Shown here one piece after another: positions 25,589-34,657 of a stretch of DNA of 64,000 bases. The translations under genes and the position numbers were made by a program. Below the pieces are notes generated by a model, which was given only the letters and a program-made list of their open reading frames with translations, was not told the origin of the DNA and did no database searches. This DNA is from Methanobacteriota archaeon (lineage in GTDB: Archaea; Halobacteriota; Methanosarcinia; Methanosarcinales; Methanosarcinaceae): the NCBI GenBank assembly GCA_023399215.1, contig JAEWQJ010000009.1:1-64000 (forward strand), written 5' to 3'. Each line of letters starts with the position of its first letter. Position 1 is the stretch's first letter.

Positions 25589-26147
25589 AGAATGCAGCTG
25601 CTGCCTGAGGTCCTTTTTTCTTTTTCTCTGCAAATTTAACAGCTTCTGTCAGTTCTTCTCCAACCGCAATGAGCAGCTCGGGTGTGAGCATACCCTGGGA
25701 GACCAGCACTCCTCCTGCATCTCTTATTGCCTGTTTCAGGTTTTTTGCCCATAGGTGTTCGATAATAAGAATAGCAGCGGCAGTACCTTCAGGTATAGCC
25801 TCAGTTATCTCCAGAATATCTTCTTCAGTGATTCCATAATTCTCCTGGGCTGCTGCCAGGATTCCTGCCTCTGTGCCTCCTCTAGCTCCTTCTTCACCGC
25901 CAGCTCCATACCCTATAAGTCCCCCTACGACAGCACCAAAACGCATTCTTTCCTCTTCATCCAGTTGTGTAGTCTCAAGAGACTTGATATTCCCAGCTTC
26001 GTCTTTCCATATGAACAGCAAATCAATAAGCCTGACCATTCCTTTATTCATGACTGATTCAAGTTCACGGCGGATCTTGCCGTGGAAGTTCGGATTGTCG
26101 AATACTATGACTAAGAGCTGCATTGGTCCATACATTACTTCATCCAT
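25587..26147 (-). CDS. DUF1269/DUF6325-like protein
   Basis: A 186-residue protein starting MDEVMYGPMQLLVIVFDNPNF, with GMVRLIDLLFIWKDEAGNI and a Gly/Ala-rich stretch MRFGAVVGGLIGYGAGGEEGARGG typical of this group. It has an acidic centre (EEDILEITEAIPEGTAAAILIIEHLWA) and an Ala-rich tail. Members are found as small soluble or membrane-associated proteins of unknown role, often near stress genes. A strong ribosome binding site (GAGGGGGAG) precedes the ATG. The nearby AI-2E-type permease and DUF389 genes suggest an envelope or stress context; this is inference. Confidence 0.75.
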   Translation of the reverse strand: MDEVMYGPMQLLVIVFDNPNFHGKIRRELESVMNKGMVRLIDLLFIWKDEAGNIKSLETTQLDEEERMRFGAVVGGLIGYGAGGEEGARGGTEAGILAAAQENYGITEEDILEITEAIPEGTAAAILIIEHLWAKNLKQAIRDAGGVLVSQGMLTPELLIAVGEELTEAVKFAEKKKKGPQAAAAF

Positions 26148-26487
26148 TTATTTACTCCCCCTCTTAGAAGTTCTACCTCTGCTGTGCAGTTTATGCTGCG
26201 CTGCTTTTCACGGCTAACTGGTGACCACATGAATGAGATATGAAATCTCGTATAGTTCCTGTAGTCTTATTCCCCCTCTGTCAGAAACTCTACAATCAAA
26301 AGACAATTACAGCAGTATTAACAAGCAGTATTAACACAAAAGATGTATAAAATTAAAAATATATATAAACTAGCAGATCTAAAATTCGGGTTAAGATTAC
26401 GAGTGAACAGGCAGAAAAATATATACTGATTTTATCGGATCTTTGCAAAACCGATAGCTTCCGAGTATCTCTTCATCGGTCCGGATT
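26148..26487. other. Intergenic region, 340 bases
   Basis: AT-rich, with a duplicated ACAAGCAGTATTA near 26318-26335 and an unassigned GAGGGGGAATAA (minus strand) near 26270 that resembles a ribosome binding site but has no start codon after it. No gene seen. Confidence 0.4.
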
Positions 26488-27552
26488 TTAATTTTCTTCT
26501 CCCTGCTCTGCACTTTCCTTAGCTTCTACTTCATTTTCTACCGGGCCCATCAATCTGGCAAGCCATCTGGTTTCATCAAAACTCTCCAGGATAATCTTCA
26601 AAACCATGGTAAGAGGTGTGGCAAGAAGCATTCCTGTAGCTCCAAGCACATAATTCCAGTAGAGAAGGGACAGAAATACAATAGCTGGAGATAGTTTCAG
26701 GCCTTTTCCTGCGAGTGAAGGAAAGATTACGTTTTCCGTGAGTGCATTGACTATCGAGATAGCAATAATAACAGCTAGAGCCCCTACAAGCCCATACTGG
26801 AGCAGACCGAAGAACGCAGGTGGGATTGTAGTTAAAGCCAGACCTATGTAAGGAATATAACCTAGAAAAAATGCCATGATGCCCCAGAAAACCGCAAAGT
26901 CGATACCTCCTATAAGGAGAATAACTGCAATTCCAATAGCCGTAACAAGATTTACCTCTGTTCTTATAACAATAAACTCTATCAGGCCCTTACCAAATTT
27001 ATTCAGACGTGATTCGAGTACGAGCTGTTTTTCAGCTTTTTGTTCTGTTTTTTCCTGAGTTCCGGCAGCACCTAGCAGCAAAAATGCTGCTGTGACTATG
27101 ATTATTCCAACTGTTGTCCCGGTATTTATGAGTCCGTTAAGGGCGCTTACCGTGAGGCTGATTGCAAGTGATGCAATACCACGAAGAATAGACTGCAGGG
27201 ATAGTTCTTCAGTAGATGGAAGATATGGTGAAAGTTTGTCCAGGATTTCTGTCAACTGACTCTGATAGTTTGGAAGCTGGTTTCCAATCTGGATTGCAGC
27301 TCCTACAACCACTGCCCCAAAAAGCGAGATAATTAGGGTTAATAACAAAATTACCAGAAGCACACTCAGTACTCCGGGAATACCTTTTCGCTTGAACCAG
27401 TGGACAGGTGGGGTAAGTATCAGTGCAACGAAGATGGAGAAAAATACGGTTGTGAGTATAGAAGATATTTCCCTCATTCCTATTGTCAGGATAACAGCAA
27501 AAGTACTGTACACTAAAATCTCAGCAGGTACCGAGATTCTATTTATTTTCAT
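26488..27552 (-). CDS. AI-2E family permease (PerM-like), paralogue 1
   Basis: A 354-residue polytopic membrane protein with 7-8 helices. Family features: ILTPPVHWFKRKGIPGVLSVLLVILL in the N-terminal pair of helices, a central soluble segment (IQIGNQLPNYQSQLTEILDKLSPYLPS), and the C-terminal LGYIPYIGLALTTIPP and VIFPSLAGKGLKLSPAIVFLSLLYW. Members export small molecules or act as antiporters; substrate unknown. The start is taken at the second ATG (27552), which has GGGGGG nine bases upstream, rather than the ATG at 27570. It is paralogous to the gene at 30071. Confidence 0.85.
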   Translation of the reverse strand: MKINRISVPAEILVYSTFAVILTIGMREISSILTTVFFSIFVALILTPPVHWFKRKGIPGVLSVLLVILLLTLIISLFGAVVVGAAIQIGNQLPNYQSQLTEILDKLSPYLPSTEELSLQSILRGIASLAISLTVSALNGLINTGTTVGIIIVTAAFLLLGAAGTQEKTEQKAEKQLVLESRLNKFGKGLIEFIVIRTEVNLVTAIGIAVILLIGGIDFAVFWGIMAFFLGYIPYIGLALTTIPPAFFGLLQYGLVGALAVIIAISIVNALTENVIFPSLAGKGLKLSPAIVFLSLLYWNYVLGATGMLLATPLTMVLKIILESFDETRWLARLMGPVENEVEAKESAEQGEEN

Positions 27553-27941
27553 ATTTTGCAATCCCCCCATATTATTTTACAGTAAGCTGGCTCTTTTCTT
27601 TTATAACCCATTAATGCAGGTTGATTGATTAATGCCCCCAGATAAATAATGTATCCAATATCCTTTGTAGAATAGGGGAAGATTATCTGGTTAGCTTTCC
27701 AGCCCCTGAAACCATAATAATACTCGAACCTGCCCCCAAATCTGGTCCAAACTAATGGTCCTTCGAACTGCCCCACACCTGTTCTCATGAGCAAATAGAT
27801 GAACAATATATATTCAAATAGATGAACAATATATATTCAAATTGATTTATAATAGCTTGCATTTTTATGAGCTTAAGATATCGTTGTGAACTTTAAAGAA
27901 AACTATGAATTAAATCACAAAGTATTGCTATAATACGCTAC

Positions 27942-28035
27942 CTTTTGCTCGCAAAAGTGAGCCTGAAGATGTCCTGTATGGTATTATCGACCAGAAATTT
28001 GAAGAAGTTTTCTTTACTTACACTGAGTTCTTTTA
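27942..28035 (+). pseudogene. Possible transposase fragment
   Basis: An open stretch encodes FARKSEPEDVLYGIIDQKFE followed by EVFFTYTEFF and a stop. The pattern R-x-P-E-D-x-x-Y-x-x-I-x-x-x-F-E resembles the N-terminal zinc domain of IS91-like transposases, but the piece is too short to be sure. Confidence 0.3.
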
Positions 28036-28330
28036 AATTCAGCTTGGCCCTTCACATCTTTTGTTGTAGTTTTCGTTCCATAGGCAACGGCTTCACGCAG
28101 GTATTTCAAAATAAGTTATAAAATTAAAAACATTGGATCAAAACAAATAATCACAGTTAACCTATAGCAATGTTTTTACCTTATTTTTTCATCCAGTTTT
28201 TGGGATAGTATCTGAACAATAACATGTTTTTATGCTCAAATCGATAGGATTCGATTAGCTGAAAATATTTTTTGAAACCAATCTATAAGATTCGATTAAC
28301 TGCAAATATTTCTTGAAACCAATTAATATA

Positions 28331-28345
28331 AAATATATATTATAT
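28331..28345 (+). promoter_or_regulatory. TATA box of the DUF389 gene
   Basis: AAATATATATTATAT is centred about 24 bases upstream of the ATG at 28361. At normal archaeal spacing transcription would begin at or next to that ATG, implying a leaderless mRNA and excluding the upstream TTG (28313) as start. Confidence 0.5.
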
Positions 28346-28360
28346 ATGCATAATCATATT

Positions 28361-29653
28361 ATGCGTCTTGTTCAGGTACTCATTCCAGTAGGTAAGCGAC
28401 AGCCTGTGCTCGCAGTGCTAGATGACGAAGGGATAGACTATGCCGTATGGGACGAAACAGGCAGAAAGGACTTTGAAGCTCTTGTCCAGTTTCCGGTTCC
28501 TCCTATTGGTGTGGAACCAGTACTTGCCAGATTGAGCAAGGCAGGAATTAGCGAAAATACCTATACGATCGTCCTGACACCTGAAACTATAGTATCAAGA
28601 CGCATTGAAGCTCTAAAGCAGCGCTACTCTGGAACCCGTATCTCGCGGGAAGAATTGATTGCACGTGCAGAGAATCTCGCACCTGAAACTTCTACCTATC
28701 TTGCGTTTCTTGTTCTGAGCGCGATTATTGCAACTGGAGGACTCTTGCTTGATTCGGCTGCAACAATCATCGGAGCAATGGTCGTGGCTCCACTTATGGG
28801 ACCTGCAATTACTACAAGTGTAGGCACTGTTCTTGACGACAGAAAACTTGCGTCTCGAGGAATTAAGATGCAAATTGGAGGGCTTCTGCTCGCAATTGCA
28901 GTGGGTGCCCTTATCGGCATACTTCTTAAAGAATCGATACTTTTGCCACCTGGCCTCGATATCCGAGAAATATCCCAGATATCCGAGAGGACCAGCCCTA
29001 ATTTTCTGTCTCTGTTCCTTGCTCTAGGATCGGGTATAGCAGGAGCTATCAGTATTATCCGGAATGCAGGGTCTGCCCTTGTGGGTGTTGCAATTGCAAT
29101 TGCTCTCGTTCCACCAGCTGCAACGTCAGGGCTGGGACTCGCATGGGGACTGCCCTTAGTAGCAGTTGCAGCTGCCGTGCTCGTGCTTGTTAACCTGCTT
29201 GCTGTCAACGTATCAGCCCTCATAATGTTCTGGGTTTCCGGTTTTCGTCCGGTAGAGAAAGAAGCAGTTGTACATGCCCGTTCTTCTGTGATCTCGCATG
29301 TAGTTTTAATTGTCATTGCAATTGCCTCACTCTCTGTAGTTCTTGGGCTTGTTACCTATTCTTCTTTTCAGACAACTCTTGTTGGACAGGAGATTAACGG
29401 AGAAATGACAGCTATGTTCAAAGATCCCGAATATGCAGAAAAAGGTTTGACACTTGAAAAAGTTACAGTCGGCTATATGCCTTTAGATTTCTTGTTAAAA
29501 AAACCTGTAAAAGTATCCCTCCTGATAGGCCGCAAAGTAGGTCAGGAAGTCCCTCCAGATATGGCCAGTAAAGCTGCTTACCGCCTGACAGAAGCTACAG
29601 GTAAAGATGTCAGAATTAGAATCGGCTTTGTAGAGTCGCAGAAATTCCCGTAA
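28361..29653 (+). CDS. DUF389 / TIGR00341 family membrane protein
   Basis: A 430-residue protein. The N-terminal ~100 residues (MRLVQVLIPVGKRQPVLAVLDDEGIDYAV) form the soluble TIGR00341 domain. It is followed by a DUF389 membrane domain with five or six helices (FLVLSAIIATGGLLLDSAATIIGAMVVAPLMGPAITT; GSALVGVAIAIALVPPAATSGLGLAWG). The C-terminal 90 residues are soluble. Function is unknown; bacterial relatives are stress-linked membrane proteins. The longest frame begins at TTG 28313, but MRLVQVLIP at 28361 is the family's usual N-terminus and fits the TATA box. It is flanked by the two AI-2E-type permeases. Confidence 0.85.
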   Translation: MRLVQVLIPVGKRQPVLAVLDDEGIDYAVWDETGRKDFEALVQFPVPPIGVEPVLARLSKAGISENTYTIVLTPETIVSRRIEALKQRYSGTRISREELIARAENLAPETSTYLAFLVLSAIIATGGLLLDSAATIIGAMVVAPLMGPAITTSVGTVLDDRKLASRGIKMQIGGLLLAIAVGALIGILLKESILLPPGLDIREISQISERTSPNFLSLFLALGSGIAGAISIIRNAGSALVGVAIAIALVPPAATSGLGLAWGLPLVAVAAAVLVLVNLLAVNVSALIMFWVSGFRPVEKEAVVHARSSVISHVVLIVIAIASLSVVLGLVTYSSFQTTLVGQEINGEMTAMFKDPEYAEKGLTLEKVTVGYMPLDFLLKKPVKVSLLIGRKVGQEVPPDMASKAAYRLTEATGKDVRIRIGFVESQKFP

Positions 29654-30070
29654 ATGCTCACCTGTAATTACTTTTCATAAACGAACTTTGTAAATTTTTT
29701 CTTTTTGGAAAGTAGTTTCTGGAAAGTAGGTCTCTCCTTTTTTCCAGATCTTATAGCCAAAACTCTTTACCCGAGGTACGGCGCATAGAGAACATGACTA
29801 ATGACTGGTTCAGGATGAACTGGCAACGCCACTTATTTGTAAAGAGTTTACCCAAAATTGTTTTTTCATAAATTCCCTAATTCCCCAATTCAAATTTTGC
29901 TCTGCTAGCCGTTTCTATTTTCACTGCACTTAGTAAGTACATTGTTTACTGAATTAGCTATGGAGCTTCTGAATTCACTTTCTGTACTTTTATCTAATCT
30001 GATGGCTTCAGAGTGTTTTCTTGTCTCTCAGGAATAACAGTTATTTTTCTTTGTCCTGGTTTTTTTCAAG
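29654..30070. other. Convergent intergenic region, 417 bases
   Basis: Spacer between the 3' ends of two convergent genes. Short repeats (GGAAAGTAG at 29707 and 29720) and AT-rich sequence only; no gene recognised. Confidence 0.4.
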
Positions 30071-31105
30071 TTACTCTATATCTCTTGGTGGGCCCATTAA
30101 TCTGGCCATCCATTTTGTTTCATCGAAACTCTCAAGCATGATTTTCAAAACCATTGTAAGAGGTATGGAAAGCAATGCACCTGCGCCTCCGAGTACAAAA
30201 GTCCAGTAGATCAGAGCAAGAAATAAAAAGGCTGGAGATAACTGCAGGCCTTTTCCCATAAGTGAAGGGAAAAGGACATTTTCTGTGATTCCGTCAACAG
30301 CAGCGATAACGACAATAACTGCAAGAGCACCTAAAGGCCCATACTTAAAAAGCGCAATCACTATGGGAGGGATGGAAGCTACAACAAGACCAATATAGGG
30401 GATGTAACTCAGAATGAATATAAGAACTCCCCAGAGAATCGCATAGTCGATCCCACTGATAAGGAAAGTAATAGTAATTGCGACGGCTGTGATAAGATTT
30501 ATTTCAGCCTTTATAACAATAAATTTTACTAACTTCCTGCCAAAGATGCTTAACCTCAATTGGAGTTCAGATTGATTTTCAATTTCCTCATCTATTTTTT
30601 CAGGAACATTTGCAGCCTCTATTAACATAAAGGCCGTCGTGAGTATGATAATTCCAACTGTTGTCCCGGCATTTATGAGTCCGTCAAGGGCGCTTACCAC
30701 AAAGGAAACCGTAATTGACACGATGCCGCGAATAATTGACTGCACGGAAAAACCGTCATATGAAGGAATATATTTTGCAAGATTACTCATGAATTCAATC
30801 AACTGATCTTGATATAGCGGGATCTGGCTTCCAAACTGGATTGCTGCACTGGCAACCATTACCCCAAGAATCAGGACGATGAGGGCGAATAAAAGAATTA
30901 CCAGAAAGACACTCAATACCCCGGGAATTCCTTTTTGCTTAAGCCATCGGATAAACGGGGTAAAGATCAGTGCAACAAAAACAGAGAAAAAAATGGTTGT
31001 GAGTATTGAAGCAATCTCTCGCATTCCGATAGTCAGTATAACCGCAGCTGTACTGTAAAGTAAAATCCTGGCTGGTATCGACTGATTCTCCATATCCATA
31101 TCCAT
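30071..31105 (-). CDS. AI-2E family permease (PerM-like), paralogue 2
   Basis: A ~344-residue membrane protein closely similar to the gene at 26488 along its length (for example STAAVILTIGMREIASILTTIFFS against STFAVILTIGMREISSILTTVFFS, and ILSYIPYIGLVVASIPP). The same 7-8 helices and central soluble segment are present. The frame opens at GTG 31114, but GGTATAAAG lies only ~12 bases before it, so one of the ATGs at 31105, 31099 or 31093 is the more likely first codon on a leaderless transcript. The two paralogues imply a local duplication with the DUF389 gene inserted or retained between them. Confidence 0.82.
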   Translation of the reverse strand: MDMDMENQSIPARILLYSTAAVILTIGMREIASILTTIFFSVFVALIFTPFIRWLKQKGIPGVLSVFLVILLFALIVLILGVMVASAAIQFGSQIPLYQDQLIEFMSNLAKYIPSYDGFSVQSIIRGIVSITVSFVVSALDGLINAGTTVGIIILTTAFMLIEAANVPEKIDEEIENQSELQLRLSIFGRKLVKFIVIKAEINLITAVAITITFLISGIDYAILWGVLIFILSYIPYIGLVVASIPPIVIALFKYGPLGALAVIVVIAAVDGITENVLFPSLMGKGLQLSPAFLFLALIYWTFVLGGAGALLSIPLTMVLKIMLESFDETKWMARLMGPPRDIE

Positions 31106-31114
31106 ATATGCCAC

Positions 31115-31549
31115 ACGTGTTCTTTATACCTTAATAACATTAGCGGGAACAGTCACTCCTAACTATCTAACTGTATTTATCTCCTTCTATGCCGGAAAGC
31201 TCCAGGAAGTCCGATAATACAGTAGATCACTCCATCGGGGATAAGAAGCCTCTTTTTTCTATTCTGACGTAAAAGTTCTTCGAAACATTGCAATGGAGAA
31301 CATATCTTTACAAATCATGTGGAAATTACAAAATTAAGTCCCAAAATAATGAACTTCATTGAACACGCCTCTTTGAAATTCTTTAGCGTCCATAATACAT
31401 GATTTGTATACTCTAGCGATGGAGACTATATATTTGCAGAATAAGTGAAGAAGATCATTATCCCTAAAGTTCATTATCCCTAAAGTACTATTTCTCAAAA
31501 TGTTGGAAGACGAATATAAAAAAAGAAGTGATGGAAGCTTTAATAATCA
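31115..31549. other. Intergenic region, 435 bases
   Basis: AT-rich. A duplication CATTATCCCTAAAGTT is at 31456-31490. No gene is supported in this part. Confidence 0.4.
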
Positions 31550-31642
31550 TTATAAATTAGCAATTCCAATTAATATCATGATCGTTATTATTAATGCACC
31601 CATTATATCCCAGAAGCTTTCCCATAAATTAGTACGTGACAT
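31550..31642 (-). CDS. 30-residue single-helix membrane peptide
   Basis: A short frame from ATG 31642 to TAA 31550-31552 encodes MSRTNLWESFWDIMG followed by ALIITIMILIGIANL: a charged/aromatic head and one hydrophobic helix. An excellent ribosome binding site (AGGGGGTGA on the minus strand) sits six to eight bases upstream, of the same kind as those before the genes at 9785 and 26147. Too short for routine calling. Function unknown; such peptides often bind and tune membrane complexes. An overlapping plus-strand frame exists but lacks a ribosome binding site. Confidence 0.6.
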   Translation of the reverse strand: MSRTNLWESFWDIMGALIITIMILIGIANL

Positions 31643-31901
31643 ACTTCACCCCCTTAGTGTAAAAGGAGAAAATAATTAATAAAGTTAGTTGATCTCATCT
31701 GTTTTTTGAAAAGAGTTTCAAACCGATATTACCACATAAATTAACTGATTTAGAGGAAATAGTTTATCAGGCGAGATCGGTATGTGGTTTGTGTGAAGGA
31801 AAACAGGATTTTATGGGTTTCAAGAGAACATCATGATTTCACGGAATGAAAATCTGTTATATTATAATTTCAAGAGAATATTAGTTTTGAGATGACCTCG
31901 T

Positions 31902-32510
31902 TCACAAAAGTTTTCCTCTAACAACCATCAGTTCTTCAAAAGAAATCTTTTTTCTTGCCACAACATCAACCACAAATCCCATACCTATCATTTTTTCCGT
32001 AACAGCATCCAGTCCGGTAATAGAAGATATAAGCACAAGAATTTCTCCTCCTGGCTTGAGATAATCCCTTATTTCATCCAGGAACCTATCCAGAGTGTCT
32101 CTTCCGCTAATTCCTCCGTCAAAAGCATAATTCAGCCAGCCAGGAACCTTTTCTTCCTCAGAAGTCGGGAGATAGGGCGGATTAAAGAGAATAAGGTCAA
32201 AAAGAGTTTCAGGATTTTTGGACTTTATCCCTCTAAAAAGATCAGTACGAATAACCTCCACGCCATTTACTTTTGCACAGCGGGCGGCATGGGGGTTAAT
32301 TTCCGTAGCGACCAGACAAATCCCTTTCAGGTTTGCAAGAAGTACAGCAGATACAAAACCCGACCCTGTTCCGATTTCAAGAATGCGCATGCCTGGTTTT
32401 GCTTCTTTAAGGGCAGCATCGGCAAGTAAAAAAGAATCTTCTGCAGGCTCATAGACAAGGTCTGTGTCCCCGAGCTTAATTCGAGCTTTTCTGTATTCAA
32501 TTTCAACCAT
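31902..32510 (-). CDS. HemK2/MTQ2-type protein glutamine N5-methyltransferase
   Basis: A 202-residue class I methyltransferase. SAM-binding motif I is MRILEIGTGSGFVSAVLLA, and the catalytic NPPY motif is present as LFNPPYLPTSEEE, as in enzymes that methylate the Gln of the GGQ loop in release factor. The length fits the archaeal/eukaryotic HemK2 group. It is the last gene of the minus-strand block running from trmY; its start is 44 bases after the ksgA stop. Confidence 0.88.
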   Translation of the reverse strand: MVEIEYRKARIKLGDTDLVYEPAEDSFLLADAALKEAKPGMRILEIGTGSGFVSAVLLANLKGICLVATEINPHAARCAKVNGVEVIRTDLFRGIKSKNPETLFDLILFNPPYLPTSEEEKVPGWLNYAFDGGISGRDTLDRFLDEIRDYLKPGGEILVLISSITGLDAVTEKMIGMGFVVDVVARKKISFEELMVVRGKLL

Positions 32511-32553
32511 AATTTTCGAGTTCTTTATTTTATAGTTCTATTGCCCTGGCTTT

Positions 32554-33390
32554 TTATTGCTCTTTTAATTCATTTTCAAAAATTGACTTTTTTAAATCAA
32601 TTATTTGATTTGAAACCTGTGCAAGCTCTTCAGGAGTCAGGTTTTCAGCGCGTTTGCTCATCATATCCTCAGGCAGCCGGGCAATAACCTCTTTGATGCT
32701 GGGGATTTTGAGTACATGGTTCATGTTCATAATCGCATTTTTCAGCTTTTTCCGTCGCTGGCTGAAGACTGCGGACACAAAATCCATGAAAAAGGCCTGG
32801 TTTTTGACTTCGAAAGGTGCAGGGCGGGGAACAAGTTTGATAACTGCCGAATCAACCTCTGGTACCGGCTGGAAAGCGCTTTTTGGGACTTTCATCAATA
32901 TAGAGGCATCAGCAAAATAACAGGTATCGACTGTTAGACGTGAATAATCCTTACAATTGGGTGAGGAAACCATCCGGACTGCAAACTCATACTGGTACAT
33001 GAGAATACCAAGTTTGAAGTTATGGTGAAGGAGCTTGAAAGTTATCTCAGATGAGATGGAATAGGGAAGGTTTGAGACTACCTTATCGAATTCCGGGAAC
33101 TCGACTTTCAGTGCATCTCCTGCAATAATCTCAATATTTTCGACTTTATCGAAACGGTCATGGAGAACTCTGACAAGGACAGGGTCAAGTTCAATTGCAA
33201 TTACTTTTTTTGCCTTTTTTGCAAGCCTTTCAGTCAGGTTTCCTACACCTGCACCGATTTCAAGAACTACATCCTCAGGTCCAAGCTCAGAAGCAGCTAC
33301 GATTCTGTCTAGATAGCCTGCATCGACCAGAAAATGCTGATCAAAAGTGCCTCCTTTTATATTATATTTTTTAAGAAGAGAACGAACCAG
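32554..33390 (-). CDS. ksgA: 16S rRNA dimethyladenosine transferase KsgA/Dim1, probable CTG start
   Basis: Methylates two adjacent adenosines near the 3' end of 16S rRNA. Motifs: GGTFDQHFLVDAGYLDRIV, motif I VVLEIGAGVGNLTERLA, catalytic SNLPYSISSEITFKLL, and FSQRRKKLKNAIMNM. Archaeal homologues begin MVRSxLKKYNIKGGTFDQHF. Here that position is CTG-Val-Arg-Ser (CTG at 33388-33390) with a perfect AGGAGGT at 33397-33403, six bases upstream. The in-frame ATG at 33486 would add 32 low-complexity residues (Tyr/Ile/Ser-rich) and bury that site inside the gene. I therefore take CTG as the start. It lies in the conserved block between DUF655 and the HemK-like gene. Confidence 0.87.
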   Translation of the reverse strand: MVRSLLKKYNIKGGTFDQHFLVDAGYLDRIVAASELGPEDVVLEIGAGVGNLTERLAKKAKKVIAIELDPVLVRVLHDRFDKVENIEIIAGDALKVEFPEFDKVVSNLPYSISSEITFKLLHHNFKLGILMYQYEFAVRMVSSPNCKDYSRLTVDTCYFADASILMKVPKSAFQPVPEVDSAVIKLVPRPAPFEVKNQAFFMDFVSAVFSQRRKKLKNAIMNMNHVLKIPSIKEVIARLPEDMMSKRAENLTPEELAQVSNQIIDLKKSIFENELKEQ

Positions 33391-33396
33391 ACTGAA

Positions 33397-33403
33397 ACCT
33401 CCT
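33397..33403 (-). promoter_or_regulatory. Ribosome binding site deciding the ksgA start
   Basis: AGGAGGT on the minus strand, full complement to the 16S tail, six bases before a CTG codon and with no ATG, GTG or TTG at suitable spacing. It supports non-AUG initiation. Confidence 0.75.
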
Positions 33404-33590
33404 GAATAAATAGAGTATATTGCTGAGTAAATTGAGTACTTTAATCTAACACGGAATCTTTGGTCAATAATGGAATCTTTAGCCAATACGGAATTATTAT
33501 AATTAAAATGACGAAACTCAAAAACTGAAAAAGTTAACCTTGAAAGACCATACTAAAAAAATAGAGCAAGGAGAGTTCATCTCACTCGGC

Positions 33591-34313
33591 TTACTGTCGG
33601 CGCGGTGGAGCTGTGAACAGTCTGTACTTGATGAAATCATCCTTGAGTTCCTCTTCAATCCTGTGGGCAAGAACTTTAGCCGGGTCATGAAGGCTTGGAA
33701 TTCTTTCCCGGATATCCTGAAAACTCTTGAAGTCTCCTTTTTTGCGCTCATCGATTATAGACCACATTAGTTTTTTGCCTATCCCGGGAAGGAGATCAAG
33801 CATGTGCAGGCGGGTAGTTATGGAATGAGCCTCATTGAAAAACTTTACAAAGCGTGCCTCCTGATGCCTCACACAAGCCTCAAGGATAAAAGGCAGCTCG
33901 AGATTCGCTCCTGTCGTAAGGTCCGAGTAGCCTATTCTCTGTTTTACGTGGTCAATTTCATCCCGGTCTCCCGATCCGATATAAACTCTTGACTGGATCT
34001 GAGGAACCACACCGTTTTTGGGAACAAGCTCCATAAGAGTGAATTTTTTATCTCCCACAGCCTGAACAAGAGGTTTTTTCTGGTATGCAGAAGTGCCATC
34101 AACTGATTTTCCATACGGAAGATAGTCAAGAACCCATACATATTCTTCTCTTTCCTGTGAGCTTTCCAGGGACTTTCTGGATGAGCGCGGAGCTCTTTCT
34201 GATTGTCTCTCGGATTGCGGTTTGCCTGTCGGACGCCTGCCGCCATAAGAAGGTTTTTCAGCAGCTGATCTGCCAGCGTACGATCTACCTGATTGCGACT
34301 TTTCTACTCTCAT
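33591..34313 (-). CDS. DUF655 family protein (OB fold plus helix-hairpin-helix)
   Basis: About 240 residues. The N-terminal ~60 are basic, Ser/Arg/Gly-rich and probably disordered (RSYAGRSAAEKPSYGGRRP). The DUF655 domain follows: YVWVLDYLPYGKS, then an OB-like region, then a HhH-type segment LHMLDLLPGIGKKLMWSIIDERKKG. The combination suggests nucleic-acid binding. It is nearly always between rpoF and ksgA in archaeal genomes, as here. The frame begins at TTG 34331; ATG 34313 (MRVEKSQSG) is preferred. Confidence 0.85.
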   Translation of the reverse strand: MRVEKSQSGRSYAGRSAAEKPSYGGRRPTGKPQSERQSERAPRSSRKSLESSQEREEYVWVLDYLPYGKSVDGTSAYQKKPLVQAVGDKKFTLMELVPKNGVVPQIQSRVYIGSGDRDEIDHVKQRIGYSDLTTGANLELPFILEACVRHQEARFVKFFNEAHSITTRLHMLDLLPGIGKKLMWSIIDERKKGDFKSFQDIRERIPSLHDPAKVLAHRIEEELKDDFIKYRLFTAPPRRQ

Positions 34314-34657
34314 CAGCACCCATCCTATCAATTAATCTGACATCCCACGGAAATCTGTGTTCAGGACCTATCTTATTTTGATATGCCCAACTCGCTTCCA
34401 TTCGGTTTGGAATCTATCCATTAATCGACTGTCGACAATTCACAAATTTCTGGTGTTCTATGTGTCCTGTAAAAATTTAAACTACCCTGTAACCAGCATC
34501 CCCGGACTCTATATATTCAATAACCCAAAGAGTCCTCTGTATTTGAATTAGTGTCAGGTACTCCCTGACACTTTAAAGTACTCTAAGTTTCGGATACTTC
34601 CCTTATAAATAAGAAGATGAAAACTTCTATATAGGTTATTCCCTTTGCATTTAAGTT
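34314..34657. other. Intergenic region between rpoF and DUF655
   Basis: AT-rich. It contains the hairpin at 34551-34571 and probably the promoter of the DUF655 gene. Nothing else recognised. Confidence 0.45.
34551..34571 (-). terminator. Hairpin downstream of rpoF
   Basis: GTGTCAGG-TACTC-CCTGACAC: a perfect 8-base stem with a 5-base loop, about 90 bases after the rpoF stop in the direction of transcription. It could be a terminator, mRNA end-protecting structure or operator. Confidence 0.45.

Larger units (their letters stand above)
27553..28360. other. Intergenic region, 808 bases
   Basis: Contains two 22-base repeats of ATGAACAATATATATTCAAA type at 27800-27841 and a possible transposase fragment at 27942-28035. 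A duplicated CAATCTATAAGATTCGATTA / CAAATCGATAGGATTCGATT lies at 28236-28300, and TATA-like sequence at 28331-28345 for the next gene. Confidence 0.5.

Noticed and set aside
27549..27806. 85-codon minus-strand frame before the first AI-2E-type permease
   Set aside because: No ribosome binding site, overlaps the permease start, unusual composition, and no recognised family.
31500..31679. Plus-strand frame of about 59 codons overlapping the 30-residue peptide gene
   Set aside because: Lacks a ribosome binding site, while the minus-strand frame has a very strong one.
33486..33486. ATG at 33486 as the ksgA start
   Set aside because: It would add 32 low-complexity residues and leave a perfect ribosome binding site unused inside the gene.
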